A stretch of 64,000 bases of DNA from Pseudomonas palmensis. Lineage in GTDB: Bacteria; Pseudomonadota; Gammaproteobacteria; Pseudomonadales; Pseudomonadaceae. This document shows, one piece after another, positions 54,542 to 63,983 of the stretch. The translations under genes and the position numbers were made by a program. The DNA lies in contig NZ_JAFKEC010000023.1 of the NCBI RefSeq assembly GCF_017848315.1, positions 1-64,000 of the forward strand, read 5' to 3'. The notes beneath the pieces are model-generated. The model did not search any database, was not told the origin of the DNA, and saw only the letters and a program-made list of their open reading frames with translations. Position 1 is the first letter of the stretch, and the number at the start of each line of letters is the position of its first letter.

Positions 54542-55292
54542 CGGGGTAGGCCCGTGGCAAAAACTGCATTTCGGCCAGCAGGATGCCCAGGTGCTCGGTG
54601 TGCATGCCGGTACGCCCGCTGAGGTAGAAGTGGCTGGCCGCAGGCGGCAACGGCAGTTCGACCGAGGCGAAGGTGGCCTCGACCTGGTGCAGCCATGCCG
54701 CGCCGACCTGCGCCGGGTCGGCGCCGATGCCCGCTGCGGCCAGGCGGGTTTCAGCCTCGCTGCCGCTGGCCAGCTCCACGGTGAAGCGCCACACCTGCGT
54801 GATGGCCGCGAGCATGCGCCGGCGACTTTCGTCGGTGCCGCCACCCAGGCGCTGCACCCATTCACTGGAGCGACGCAGGTGGTAGGTGACCTCCTTGAGC
54901 GCCTTGGCGGCGATGCCGGCGATGCGCAGGTCGGTGGAGTCGCACAGGCCCTTGAGCACCTGCAGGTGCCAGGCGTCGAACAGGAACTGCTTGGCCATGG
55001 TCACAGCGAAATCGCCGTTGGGCTGCTCCACCAGCAGCAGGTTGCGGTAGGCGCGCTCGTCGCGGCGAAACGCCAGGTCGTCGGCATCGCGGCCGTCGGC
55101 CAGCAGCTCGGCGGCGTAGTCCAGCCAGTTGCGCGCCTGGCCCACCAGGTCCAGGCCGACGTTCATCAGCGCCAGTTCTTCTTCGATGGCCGGCGCCTTG
55201 CCGCACCACTCGCACAGGCGCTGGCCCTGGATCAGGGCGCTGTCGCCCAGCAGCAGCAGGTAATGGATCAGATCGTCTTGGGTGCTGTTCAT
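54528..55292 (-). CDS. paaC: PaaC, structural subunit of phenylacetyl-CoA epoxidase
   Basis: A 254-aa ferritin-like helical subunit that pairs with PaaA and lacks the di-iron site itself. Visible family segments are LLLLGDSALIQGQRLCEWCG, MNVGLDLVGQARNWLDYAAE and AKALKEVTYHLRRSSEWVQR. Starts at ATG 55292, eight bases after paaB ends. Confidence 0.95.
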   Translation of the reverse strand: MNSTQDDLIHYLLLLGDSALIQGQRLCEWCGKAPAIEEELALMNVGLDLVGQARNWLDYAAELLADGRDADDLAFRRDERAYRNLLLVEQPNGDFAVTMAKQFLFDAWHLQVLKGLCDSTDLRIAGIAAKALKEVTYHLRRSSEWVQRLGGGTDESRRRMLAAITQVWRFTVELASGSEAETRLAAAGIGADPAQVGAAWLHQVEATFASVELPLPPAASHFYLSGRTGMHTEHLGILLAEMQFLPRAYPDATW

Positions 55293-55300
55293 GGTCGACC

Positions 55301-55582
55301 TCACATGTGTCCGACTTCGTCGGGCAGCTCGTAGAAGCTGGCGTGCCGGTAGACCTTGTCGTCGGCCGGGTCGAACAGCGGGTCCTTCTCGTCCGGCGAG
55401 GAGGCCACGATCAGCGCCGAGGGCACCACCCACAGGCTTACGCCTTCGCTGCGGCGGGTGTACAGCTCGCGGGCGTTCTCGATGGCCATGGCGTCGTCGG
55501 CGGCATGCACACTGCCCACATGCTTGTGGTTCAGGCCGTGCTTGCTGCGCACGAACACTTCGTAGAGGGTCCAGACAGACAT
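55301..55582 (-). CDS. paaB: PaaB, small epoxidase subunit
   Basis: A 93-aa protein (MSVWTLYEVFVRSKHGLNHK, HVGSVHAADDAMAIENAREL) that bridges PaaAC heterodimers in the epoxidase complex. GGGAG about seven bases before the ATG. It lies between paaA (25 bases away) and paaC. Confidence 0.95.
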   Translation of the reverse strand: MSVWTLYEVFVRSKHGLNHKHVGSVHAADDAMAIENARELYTRRSEGVSLWVVPSALIVASSPDEKDPLFDPADDKVYRHASFYELPDEVGHM

Positions 55583-55607
55583 CGTGTATCTCCCATCAGT
55601 CGCCGGT

Positions 55608-56597
<990 letters not shown>

Positions 56598-56637
56598 GTT
56601 CGGGCTCCCGCCTCAAGGCTGGTTGGGCATGGGAGTA

Positions 56638-56705
56638 TTTATAAGCGATACACAATTCAATATCAAACAGCTTTTTAGTGTATCTAATGTTTTTTTGTAT
56701 CGCTT
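56638..56705 (-). promoter_or_regulatory. paaA promoter with repeated AAGCGATACA operators
   Basis: On the minus strand TTGATA (56661-56666) and TATAAA (56638-56643) are 17 bases apart, a near-consensus sigma70 promoter. AAGCGATACACAA (56643-56655) fills the spacer next to the -10, and an inverted copy TTGTATCGCTT lies at 56695-56705, with a partial GTGTATCTAA near 56679. The same word recurs before paaF and paaY. Candidate PaaX operator, relieved by phenylacetyl-CoA. Confidence 0.6.
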
Positions 56706-56733
56706 TGCACTGAAAGCGGACCGCTACGCGCTC

Positions 56734-56761
56734 CATCGCGGGTCAAGCCCGCTCCCACAGG
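56734..56761. repeat. REP element downstream of paaK
   Basis: CATCGCGGGTCAAGCCCGCT followed by CCCACAGG is a standard P. putida REP unit, between the paaK terminator and the paaA promoter. Confidence 0.75.
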
Positions 56762-56787
56762 AACACGCTTTACCCAAGAACAAAAAA

Positions 56788-56810
56788 AAGCCCCGACCAG
56801 ATCGGGGCTT
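56788..56810 (-). terminator. Intrinsic terminator of the paaFGHIJK transcript
   Basis: On the minus strand AAGCCCCGA pairs with TCGGGGCTT over 9 bp with a 5-base loop, followed by a run of T (the A-run at 56782-56789 on the plus strand), 17 bases after the paaK stop. This is the clearest Rho-independent terminator in the window. Confidence 0.9.
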
Positions 56811-56826
56811 CGGCAGCCATCAGCTA

Positions 56827-58143
56827 TCAGCTGGCCAGACGCTTGTCATACACATGACAGGCCTTGCCTTCCGAACGTTTCAGCGTGCCCAACGGCTGCA
56901 GCACGATGCGCGTGCTGATGCCGATGTAGGTCTTGATCTGCTTGCCCAGCTCGGCAGTCAGCAGCCTGCGCTGCGCCTCGTCGTAGTGCTGGCATTCGGC
57001 ACGCAGTTCCACGTGCACATCCACCGTGTCGAGATTTCCATCACGATACAGATAAATCTCATAGCACTCTGAAAACTGTTTTATTTTCAGAACCTGTTCC
57101 TCGACCTGGGTCGGGAACACGTTGACCCCACGCACGATGAGCATGTCGTCGCTGCGCCCGGTGATCTTGTCGATGCGCCGCATTGGCCGCGCGGTGCCGG
57201 GCAACAGTCGCGTCAGGTCGCGGGTGCGGTAGCGGATCATCGGCAGCGCCTCCTTGCTCAGCGAGGTGAACACCAGTTCGCCCATCTGTCCGTCGGGCAG
57301 CACCGCACCGGTCACCGGGTCGATGATTTCGGGGTAGAAGTGGTCTTCCCAGAGGGTCGGCCCGTCCTTGGTCTCGGCGCACTCCATGGCCACGCCCGGG
57401 CCCATGATTTCCGACAGCCCGTAGATATCCAGCGCGGTGATGCCCATGCGCTGCTCGATGGAGCGGCGCAGCTCGTCGGTCCACGGCTCGGCACCGAAGA
57501 TCCCCAGGCGCAGCGCCAGCTTGTGCGGGTCCAGCCCCTGACGCTCGATCTCGTCGGCCAGGTTGAGCATGTACGAGGGCGTGACCATGATGATGTCCGG
57601 CTGAAAGTCGTTGATCAGCTGCACCTGCTTCTCGGTCTGCCCGCCCGACATCGGGATCACCGTGCAGCCCAGGCGTTCGGCGCCGTAATGCGCGCCCAGC
57701 CCGCCGGTGAACAGCCCGTAGCCGTACGACACATGCACCTTGTCGCCCTTGCGCCCGCCCGCGGCGCGGATCGAGCGCGCCACCACGTTGGCCCAGGTGT
57801 CGATATCGTTCTGCGTGTAGCCCACCACCGTCGGCTTGCCGGTGGTGCCGCTGGAGGCGTGCACCCGCACCACGTCATGCATGGGCACGGCGAACATGCC
57901 GTAGGGGTAGTTGTCGCGCAGGTCGGTCTTGGTGGTGAACGGGAATCGGGCCAGGTCGTCCAGCGAACGCACCTCGTCGGGGTGCACCCCCAACTGGTCG
58001 AAGCGCTGGCGGTACAGCGGCACGTTCTGGTAGGCGTGGGACAGGCTCCAGCGCAGGCGGTCAAGCTGGTGCTGGCGCAGTTCATCGATGCTGGCGGTCT
58101 CCAGCGGGTCGAGTACAGCAGTGTTCAAGGCGGCCATGTTCAT
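56827..58143 (-). CDS. paaK: PaaK, phenylacetate-CoA ligase
   Basis: A 438-aa AMP-forming ligase that activates phenylacetate with CoA and ATP, the first step of the pathway. Signature: VHASSGTTGKPTVVGYTQND, DIYGLSEIMGPGVAMECAET and the C-terminal RSDDMLIVRGVNVFPTQVEE. ATG 58143 is used; a second ATG lies two codons in. Last gene of its transcript, followed by an intrinsic terminator. Confidence 0.96.
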   Translation of the reverse strand: MNMAALNTAVLDPLETASIDELRQHQLDRLRWSLSHAYQNVPLYRQRFDQLGVHPDEVRSLDDLARFPFTTKTDLRDNYPYGMFAVPMHDVVRVHASSGTTGKPTVVGYTQNDIDTWANVVARSIRAAGGRKGDKVHVSYGYGLFTGGLGAHYGAERLGCTVIPMSGGQTEKQVQLINDFQPDIIMVTPSYMLNLADEIERQGLDPHKLALRLGIFGAEPWTDELRRSIEQRMGITALDIYGLSEIMGPGVAMECAETKDGPTLWEDHFYPEIIDPVTGAVLPDGQMGELVFTSLSKEALPMIRYRTRDLTRLLPGTARPMRRIDKITGRSDDMLIVRGVNVFPTQVEEQVLKIKQFSECYEIYLYRDGNLDTVDVHVELRAECQHYDEAQRRLLTAELGKQIKTYIGISTRIVLQPLGTLKRSEGKACHVYDKRLAS

Positions 58144-58193
58144 GTGTTCACTCTGATTCTTTTTATGGTTCAGCCCCTGACGGGCCCGAGTGT

Positions 58194-58211
58194 GGGAGCT
58201 GCACGGCTCCC
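58194..58211. repeat. Short hairpin between paaJ and paaK
   Basis: GGGAGC (58194-58199) and GCTCCC (58206-58211) with a 6-base loop, in GTGTGGGAGCTGCACGGCTC; a degenerate REP unit in an 82-base gap inside the operon. Confidence 0.45.
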
Positions 58212-58225
58212 GCTGTATTGCCGGC

Positions 58226-59431
58226 TCAGGTTCGCTCGATGATCATCGCGATACCCTGCCCCACGCCGATGCACATCGTACACAGCGCGTACCGCCCGCC
58301 GCGCTGCTCCAGTTCCACCAGTGCGGTGGTCACCAGGCGAGCGCCGCTCATGCCCAGCGGATGCCCCAGGGCGATGGCGCCGCCATTGGGGTTGACCCGC
58401 GGGTCGTCGTCAGCCAGCCCGAGCTCGCGCAGCACCGCCAGGCCCTGCGCGGCGAAGGCTTCGTTCAGCTCGATGACATCCATGTCGGCCAGGTTCAGGT
58501 TGGCCAGTTCCAGCACCTTGCGCGTGGCCGGCACCGGGCCGATGCCCATGATGCGCGGCTCGACGCCGGCCGTGGCCATCGCCACCACCCGCCCACGGGC
58601 CTTGAGCCCGAAGCGGGCAGCCTGCGCCGGGCTTGCCAGCAGCAGCGCACAGGCACCGTCGTTGACCCCCGAGGCATTGCCCGCCGTGACACTGCCGCCC
58701 TCGCGAAACGGCGTACCCAGGCGTTGCAGCATCTGCAGCGTGGTGTCGCCACGCGGGTGTTCGTCGTGCTCGACGCGCCTGGGCTCGCCCTTGCGCTGGG
58801 CAATCGACACCGGCACGATCTCCTGCGCCAGGCGCCCGCTGGCCTGGGCAGCCGCCGCACGTTGCTGGCTGCGCAGGGCGAAGGCGTCCTGGTCGGCACG
58901 GGAGATGCCGAACTGTGCGGCGACGTTTTCGGCAGTCTCCGGCATCGAGTCGATACCATACGCCTTTTCCATCGCGGCGTTGACGAAGCGCCAGCCAATG
59001 GTGGTGTCGTACAATTGCGCCTGGCGCGAGAAGGCCTGTTCGGCCTTGCCCATCACCAGCGGGGCGCGTGACATCGACTCTACCCCGCCCACCAGCAGCA
59101 GGCCGGCTTCGCCACTGCGGATCGAGCGTGCGCCCAGGCCGATGGCGTCCATGCCCGAGCCGCACAGGCGGTTGACCGTGGTGCCCGGCACGTCTATCGG
59201 CAGGCCGGCCAGCAGCGCCGACATGCGCGCCACGTTGCGATTGTCTTCGCCGGCCTGGTTGGCGCAGCCGAACAGCACGTCGTCCACCTGCGACCAGTCC
59301 ACCTGCGGGTGGCGCGCCATCAGCGCACGCAGCGGCACCGCGCCCAGGTCGTCGGCACGTACCGTGCTCAGCGCGCCGGCATAGCGCCCGATGGGGGTGC
59401 GCACGGCGTCGATGATAAGGGCGTCATTCAT
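58226..59431 (-). CDS. paaJ: PaaJ, 3-oxoadipyl-CoA/3-oxo-5,6-dehydrosuberyl-CoA thiolase
   Basis: A 401-aa thiolase that cleaves the ring-opened CoA esters to acetyl-CoA and succinyl-CoA. Catalytic residues: Cys90 in [12 protein letters not shown], His in [10 protein letters not shown], second Cys in CIGVGQG. Length is that of the PcaF/PaaJ group. Start at ATG 59431, overlapping the end of paaI by 8 bases. Confidence 0.95.
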   Translation of the reverse strand: MNDALIIDAVRTPIGRYAGALSTVRADDLGAVPLRALMARHPQVDWSQVDDVLFGCANQAGEDNRNVARMSALLAGLPIDVPGTTVNRLCGSGMDAIGLGARSIRSGEAGLLLVGGVESMSRAPLVMGKAEQAFSRQAQLYDTTIGWRFVNAAMEKAYGIDSMPETAENVAAQFGISRADQDAFALRSQQRAAAAQASGRLAQEIVPVSIAQRKGEPRRVEHDEHPRGDTTLQMLQRLGTPFREGGSVTAGNASGVNDGACALLLASPAQAARFGLKARGRVVAMATAGVEPRIMGIGPVPATRKVLELANLNLADMDVIELNEAFAAQGLAVLRELGLADDDPRVNPNGGAIALGHPLGMSGARLVTTALVELEQRGGRYALCTMCIGVGQGIAMIIERT

Positions 59432-59873
59432 CTGCGGTCTCCTGGGCAAGCACTGTGCCTTGCACCTTGTAAGATTTGCCATGGAACAGCGCGATCAGCT
59501 GCCCGTTCTGGTTTTCCACACGCACGTCGTAGTTGCCGGTGCGTCCGCCACGGCTCTGCTCCACGCAACTTGCATTGAGCGTGTCGCCCATCAGTGCCGG
59601 GGCGATGTAGTCGATGCTGCAGCCCAGGCCGATGGTGACCTGGTTGTAGGTGTTGCAGGCCACGGCAAACGCCGAGTCGGCCAGGGTGAAGATGTAGCCG
59701 CCATGGCAGGTGCCATGGCCCTGGATCATGTCGGCGCGCACCGGCATGCTCAGGCGCGCCCTGCCCGGCGCGACGCTCAGCAGTTGCATGCCCAGCGCGA
59801 GGCTGGCGCGGTCACGGGCGAGCATGGCCTGGGCACATTGGCTGGCAAGCTCGGTGGCGTTCAGGTCAGTCAT
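59424..59873 (-). CDS. paaI: PaaI, hydroxyphenylacetyl-CoA thioesterase
   Basis: A 149-aa hotdog-fold thioesterase that releases CoA from dead-end pathway esters. The conserved [20 protein letters not shown] holds the family active-site region. It overlaps both neighbours by 8 bases (paaJ and paaH), indicating a compact coupled operon. Confidence 0.95.
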   Translation of the reverse strand: MTDLNATELASQCAQAMLARDRASLALGMQLLSVAPGRARLSMPVRADMIQGHGTCHGGYIFTLADSAFAVACNTYNQVTIGLGCSIDYIAPALMGDTLNASCVEQSRGGRTGNYDVRVENQNGQLIALFHGKSYKVQGTVLAQETADE

Positions 59874-61440
59874 GCAATGCCCTCCCCTCGGCGACCGTGC
59901 GCCGCAGCAGCAGTGATGGCCGGTAGCGGCTTTCGCCGTAGGCGGCCTGCAGATTGTCGAGTACCGCCAGCACCTGCGTCGGGCCGATGGCGTCGGCCCA
60001 GGCCAACGGGCCTTGGGGGTAGTTCACGCCCTTGCGCATGGCCAGGTCGACATCCGCCGCCGTGGCCACGCCCTGCAGCACCGCGTCGGCGGCTTCGTTG
60101 GCAAGCATGGCCACGGTGCGCATCACCAGCAGCCCCGGCACGTCGGCCAGCGGGCTGACCACCAGGCCCGCGGCCTGCAGCAAGGCCACAGCCTGGTCGC
60201 GGGCAGCGGGGGTGGTGTCGGCGGACCAGCTGATGCCGATGCGCCCAGCGGTGGCGTAGTCCAGCGCCAGGTCGAACAGCACGAGGTTGTGCAAGCCTTC
60301 GTCGCGGGCACGCTGGCTGGCCAGGCGACCGTCGGTCAGGGCCAGCACGGCGTCGCCCACGCGTATGACTGCGTGCCCGCATCGCGGGTCAAGTCCGCTC
60401 CCACAACGACCGGTGGGCGCGGGCTCGACCCGCGATGGGGCCCGCGACACCTTGATGCCGTGCGCCTCGATACGCGCCAGCAAGCCCTGCGCAATGCCCA
60501 GGTCGCCTTCGACTTCACAGGCCTCGATGCGCAAACCACTGCGCAGCTCGCTGACCACCGGGCGCGCGGCCGAGGGCCCATAGTCATAGAACCCCTGCCC
60601 GCTCTTGCGCCCCAGCCGGCCGGCATCCACCAGCGCCGCCTGGATCAGCGACGGCTGGAAGCGCATGTCGCCGTAATAGGCATCGAACACCGAACAGGTG
60701 ACCGCGTAGTTGACGTCATGCCCGATCAGGTCGGTCAGCTCGAACGCGCCCATGCGAAAGCCGCCGGCCTCGCGCATCAGCGCATCCAGCGTGGCGCACT
60801 CGGCCGCACCCTCCTGCAACAGGCGCAGGCTTTCGGCATAGAACGGGCGCGCCACGCGATTGACGATGAAGCCCGGGCTGGAGCTGGCATGCACCGGCGC
60901 CTTGCCCCAGGCCCTGGCCGTTGCATACAGGCTGGCCGCTACCTGCGGCGCCGTGGCCAGCCCCGAGACGATCTCGACCAGCGCCATGACCGGCGCAGGG
61001 TTGAAGAAGTGCACGCCCACGAACCGCTCGGGCCGCGCCAGGCCGGCCGCGATGCGGGTGATCGACAGCGACGAGGTGTTGCTGGCCAGCACGCAGTCGG
61101 CCGTGCAGATTGCTTCCAGGCGAGCAAACAGCTCGCGCTTGGCGTCGAGGTTCTCGACGATGGCCTCGATCACCAGCCCCGCATCCGCCAGCTCGTCGAG
61201 CGCCTGCACCGCGTGCAGGCGCGCCAGGGTGGCCTCGCGCTGCGCGGGGTCGAGCTTGCCCTTCTCCACCCGCTTGCCCAGTTGCACACCCAGCCCCTCG
61301 ATGGCCGCGCTCGCTGCCCCCGGGCGGCTGTCGTGCAGCAGCACCGGATGCCCGGCCTGCGCCGCCACCTGGGCAATGCCGGCGCCCATGGCCCCGGCAC
61401 CGATCACCGCCACCACAACGCTTGTGTCCAGTGCGCTCAT
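59866..61440 (-). CDS. paaH: PaaH, 3-hydroxyadipyl-CoA dehydrogenase, with a REP pair in frame
   Basis: A 524-aa NAD-dependent 3-hydroxyacyl-CoA dehydrogenase. The N-terminal Rossmann site is VVAVIGAGAMGAGIAQVAAQ, followed by ASNTSSLSIT, RFVGVHFFNPAPVMALVEIV and a second C-terminal domain (GVNYPQGPLAWADAIG). Between about residues 330 and 355 the protein reads SRAPSRVEPAPTGRCGSGLD, low-complexity sequence that is the translation of a REP pair at 60380-60437. The family is usually about 505 aa, so the extra ~20 residues fit an in-frame insertion between domains. The frame is intact, so activity may be retained. ATG 61440 follows the paaG stop. Confidence 0.92.
   Translation of the reverse strand: MSALDTSVVVAVIGAGAMGAGIAQVAAQAGHPVLLHDSRPGAASAAIEGLGVQLGKRVEKGKLDPAQREATLARLHAVQALDELADAGLVIEAIVENLDAKRELFARLEAICTADCVLASNTSSLSITRIAAGLARPERFVGVHFFNPAPVMALVEIVSGLATAPQVAASLYATARAWGKAPVHASSSPGFIVNRVARPFYAESLRLLQEGAAECATLDALMREAGGFRMGAFELTDLIGHDVNYAVTCSVFDAYYGDMRFQPSLIQAALVDAGRLGRKSGQGFYDYGPSAARPVVSELRSGLRIEACEVEGDLGIAQGLLARIEAHGIKVSRAPSRVEPAPTGRCGSGLDPRCGHAVIRVGDAVLALTDGRLASQRARDEGLHNLVLFDLALDYATAGRIGISWSADTTPAARDQAVALLQAAGLVVSPLADVPGLLVMRTVAMLANEAADAVLQGVATAADVDLAMRKGVNYPQGPLAWADAIGPTQVLAVLDNLQAAYGESRYRPSLLLRRTVAEGRALHD
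60380..60437. repeat. REP pair (BIME) inside the paaH reading frame
   Basis: CATCGCGGGTC (60380-60390) and GACCCGCGATG (60427-60437) are perfect 11-base inverse copies 36 bases apart; the left unit continues AAGTCCGCTCCCACAAC and the right is preceded by GGGCGCGGGCTC, so both are REP units of the type seen in intergenic DNA here. The element is translated as part of paaH. Confidence 0.85.
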
Positions 61441-61442
61441 GC

Positions 61443-62234
61443 TCAGCACCCCTTGAACACGGGGGCGCGCTTGGCCATGAAGGCGGCCACGCCCTCGCGG
61501 TAGTCCTCGCTGCGCCCGGCCAGGCGCTGCAGGTCGCGCTCCAGGTCCAGTTGCTGGTCAAGGTTGTTTTCCAGGCTGGCATTGAGCCCGCGCTTGATCA
61601 GTGCCAGGCCCGAGGTGGGCTGTGTCGCCAGCTGTCGCGCCAGGCCCAGGGCCTCGTCGCGCAGGGCCTCGTCGTCGACGCAGCGGTAGATCAGCCCCCA
61701 CTGCTCGGCCTGCTCGGCCGACAGCTTGTTGCCCAGCAGCGCCAGGGCCTTGGCCCGCGCCACGCCGACCAGCCGCGGCAGGAACCAGGTACCGCCCGAG
61801 TCGGGCACCAGGCCGAGTTTGCAGAACGCCTGGATGAAGCTGGCCGACCGCGCCGCCAGCACCAGGTCGCAGGCCAGCGGGATGTTCGCCCCGGCGCCGG
61901 CGGCCACGCCATTGACCGCGCAGATCACCGGCAGCGGCAAATCGCGCAGGGCGCGAATCAGCGGGTTGTAGAATTTTTCGATGGACTCGCCCAGGTCGGG
62001 CATCTGCGCACCGGGCGCGACGTTGCGGTCGGACAGGTCCTGCCCGGCACAGAAGCCGCGCCCCTCACCGGTAAGCAGCAGCACACGCACCTGGGCATTG
62101 GCGCGTACCTGCTTGAGTGCCTCCTTCACTTCGGCGTGCATCTGCGCGTTGAAGCTGTTGAGTTGCTCGGGACGGTTCAGGCGCAGAAAGGCCACGCCGT
62201 CGTCTATGTCGAAAAGAATGTGCTCGAAGGTCAT
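61443..62234 (-). CDS. paaG: PaaG, 1,2-epoxyphenylacetyl-CoA isomerase
   Basis: A 263-aa crotonase-fold enzyme that turns the ring epoxide into oxepin-CoA. Crotonase marks: LTGEGRGFCAGQDLSDRNV, AVNGVAAGAGANIPLACDLV, and FCKLGLVPDSGGTWFLPRLV with the conserved Asp. Start at ATG 62234 (MTFEHILF), chosen over the in-frame codon at 62252. Three bases separate its stop from the paaH start. Confidence 0.95.
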   Translation of the reverse strand: MTFEHILFDIDDGVAFLRLNRPEQLNSFNAQMHAEVKEALKQVRANAQVRVLLLTGEGRGFCAGQDLSDRNVAPGAQMPDLGESIEKFYNPLIRALRDLPLPVICAVNGVAAGAGANIPLACDLVLAARSASFIQAFCKLGLVPDSGGTWFLPRLVGVARAKALALLGNKLSAEQAEQWGLIYRCVDDEALRDEALGLARQLATQPTSGLALIKRGLNASLENNLDQQLDLERDLQRLAGRSEDYREGVAAFMAKRAPVFKGC

Positions 62235-62278
62235 GACCAGTACCGCTCGCAAGGTTGAAGTAAAAGGGGCCGGCGCAC

Positions 62279-63052
62279 TCAGCGGCCGGTGAACACCGGT
62301 GCGCGTTTTTCGCGAAAGGCACTGATGCCCTCGCGCCGGTCATCGGTGGCGGCCAGCACGGTGAAGGCGTGGCGCTCGAAACGCAGGCCGCTGGCAAGGT
62401 CGGTGTCCATGGCCTTGAGCAGCGATTCCTTGGCCAGGCGCACGGCCAGCGGGGCCTTGCGCGCGATGGCCTGGGCGATCTGCACCGCGCGCTCGACGGT
62501 GAATTCGGGTTGGGTGATTTCGCTGACCAGGCCGGCCTGTTGCGCGGTGCGCGCATCGATGGGCTCGCCGGTGAGCACCATCTGCATGGCCATGGACTTG
62601 CCCACCGCGCGCAGCAGACGCTGGGTGCCGCCGGCGCCAGGCATGATGCCCAGGTTGATTTCCGGCTGGCCGAAACGCGCATCCACGCCCGCCACGATGA
62701 TGTCGGCGTGCATCGCCAGCTCGCAGCCACCGCCCAGGGCAAAGCCGTTGACGGCCGCCACCAGGGGCTTGCTGAAGCGGCTGATCTGCTGCCAACAGGC
62801 AACACGCGGGTCGTTGAGGATGCCCACCGCATCGCGCTCGGCCATCTCGTTGATGTCGGCGCCGGCGGCAAACGCCTTGCGGCTGCCGGTGAGCACCACG
62901 GCGCGGCAGCTGTCGTCACGCTCCAGGCGCTCGAGTTCGGCTGCCAGCTCGCCGAGCAGGCGGGTGTTGAGGGCATTGAGCAACTCGGGGCGGTGCAGCG
63001 TCACCAGGCAGATGCCGGCGTGGGAGTTATCAAGCAACAGGGTGTCAGGCAT
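62279..63052 (-). CDS. paaF: PaaF, 2,3-dehydroadipyl-CoA hydratase
   Basis: A 257-aa enoyl-CoA hydratase. VLTGSRKAFAAGADINEMAE, AVNGFALGGGCELAMHADII and EINLGIMPGAGGTQRLLRAV carry the oxyanion-hole glycines and both catalytic Glu residues (GGGCE, PEINLG region). First gene of the minus-strand paaFGHIJK transcript; start at ATG 63052 (MPDTLLLD). Confidence 0.95.
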   Translation of the reverse strand: MPDTLLLDNSHAGICLVTLHRPELLNALNTRLLGELAAELERLERDDSCRAVVLTGSRKAFAAGADINEMAERDAVGILNDPRVACWQQISRFSKPLVAAVNGFALGGGCELAMHADIIVAGVDARFGQPEINLGIMPGAGGTQRLLRAVGKSMAMQMVLTGEPIDARTAQQAGLVSEITQPEFTVERAVQIAQAIARKAPLAVRLAKESLLKAMDTDLASGLRFERHAFTVLAATDDRREGISAFREKRAPVFTGR

Positions 63053-63116
63053 GACGGTCACCGCACGGGCCAGTCGAGGCTGGCTGTTATTGTTGGGTCG
63101 AGGCCGATTGCGGCAG

Positions 63117-63283
63117 AGTATAGCCACAATACGATACACAAAATCAACATTACTGCGACTTGTCTGTGTCTATTTGTTTTCCATGCGTGCCAAACAAACC
63201 CAGCAAACACTGCGCTTATAGCGAGTAAAGCGCCAAGAAGCGATACATCGAAGCATTGCAAACAAGTAACAATACGTTATATT
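63117..63283. promoter_or_regulatory. Divergent paaF / paaY promoter region with GATACA boxes
   Basis: In this AT-rich region the minus strand has a TATACT -10 for paaF (63117-63122), with ACGATACACAA at 63133-63143 over its -35 zone. The plus strand has TTGCAA (63256-63261) and TATATT (63278-63283), 16 bases apart, for paaY, with AAGCGATACA at 63238-63247 just upstream. The shared word with the paaA promoter suggests one regulator, probably PaaX. Confidence 0.5.
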
Positions 63284-63313
63284 CGCTGTCATCCCCGTCC
63301 ACAGGAAACCGAC

Positions 63314-63910
63314 ATGACCTGCTACAGCCTTGGCGGAATCACCCCGGTCATCGACCCCAGCGCCTACGTGCACCCTTCGGCGGTGCTGATTGGCGACGTG
63401 ATCGTTGGCCCCGACTGCTATGTAGGCCCGCTGGCCAGCCTGCGCGGCGATTTCGGACGCATCATTCTCGAACAGGGCGCCAACCTGCAGGACACCTGCG
63501 TGATGCACGGCTTCCCCGACAGCGACACGGTGATCGAGCGCAACGGGCACGTGGGCCACGGCGCCGTGCTGCACGGCTGCCGCATCGGTGCCGATGCGCT
63601 GGTGGGCATGAATGCGGTGGTCATGGACGGCGCCGTGATCGGCGCCTGCTCGATCGTCGGCGCCACCGCCTTCGTCAAGGCCGGCTTCGACTGCCCGCCC
63701 CGCTCGCTGGTGGTGGGCTCGCCGGCCCAGGTCAAACGCAGCCTGAGCGACGCTGAAGTGCACTGGAAGCAGGGCGGCACGGGCGAGTACCACGCACTGA
63801 CCCGGCGCTGCCTGGAGCAGATGGTGGAATGCAGCCCCTTGAGCCAACCCGAACAGGACCGCAGACGTGTCAGCGACAGTACGTTCCGCCCGAAAAACCA
63901 CACGGCCTGA
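63314..63910 (+). CDS. paaY: PaaY, gamma-carbonic-anhydrase-like hexapeptide thioesterase
   Basis: A 198-aa left-handed beta-helix protein with hexapeptide repeats (VLIGDVIVGPDCYVGPLASL, GAVLHGCRIGADALVGMNAV) and metal-binding His residues near HGFPDSDT, HVGHGAVLHG. PaaY is a thioesterase that rescues stalled CoA intermediates and commonly accompanies paaX. CAGGAAA lies before ATG 63314. Divergent from paaF. Confidence 0.94.
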   Translation: MTCYSLGGITPVIDPSAYVHPSAVLIGDVIVGPDCYVGPLASLRGDFGRIILEQGANLQDTCVMHGFPDSDTVIERNGHVGHGAVLHGCRIGADALVGMNAVVMDGAVIGACSIVGATAFVKAGFDCPPRSLVVGSPAQVKRSLSDAEVHWKQGGTGEYHALTRRCLEQMVECSPLSQPEQDRRRVSDSTFRPKNHTA

Positions 63911-63983
63911 AGTGCCGGCGGCAACGCTGGCCTTGAAGGACAAACGGCAGTTATATTCCGGGGTTTCACCCAGCGGATCCTCC

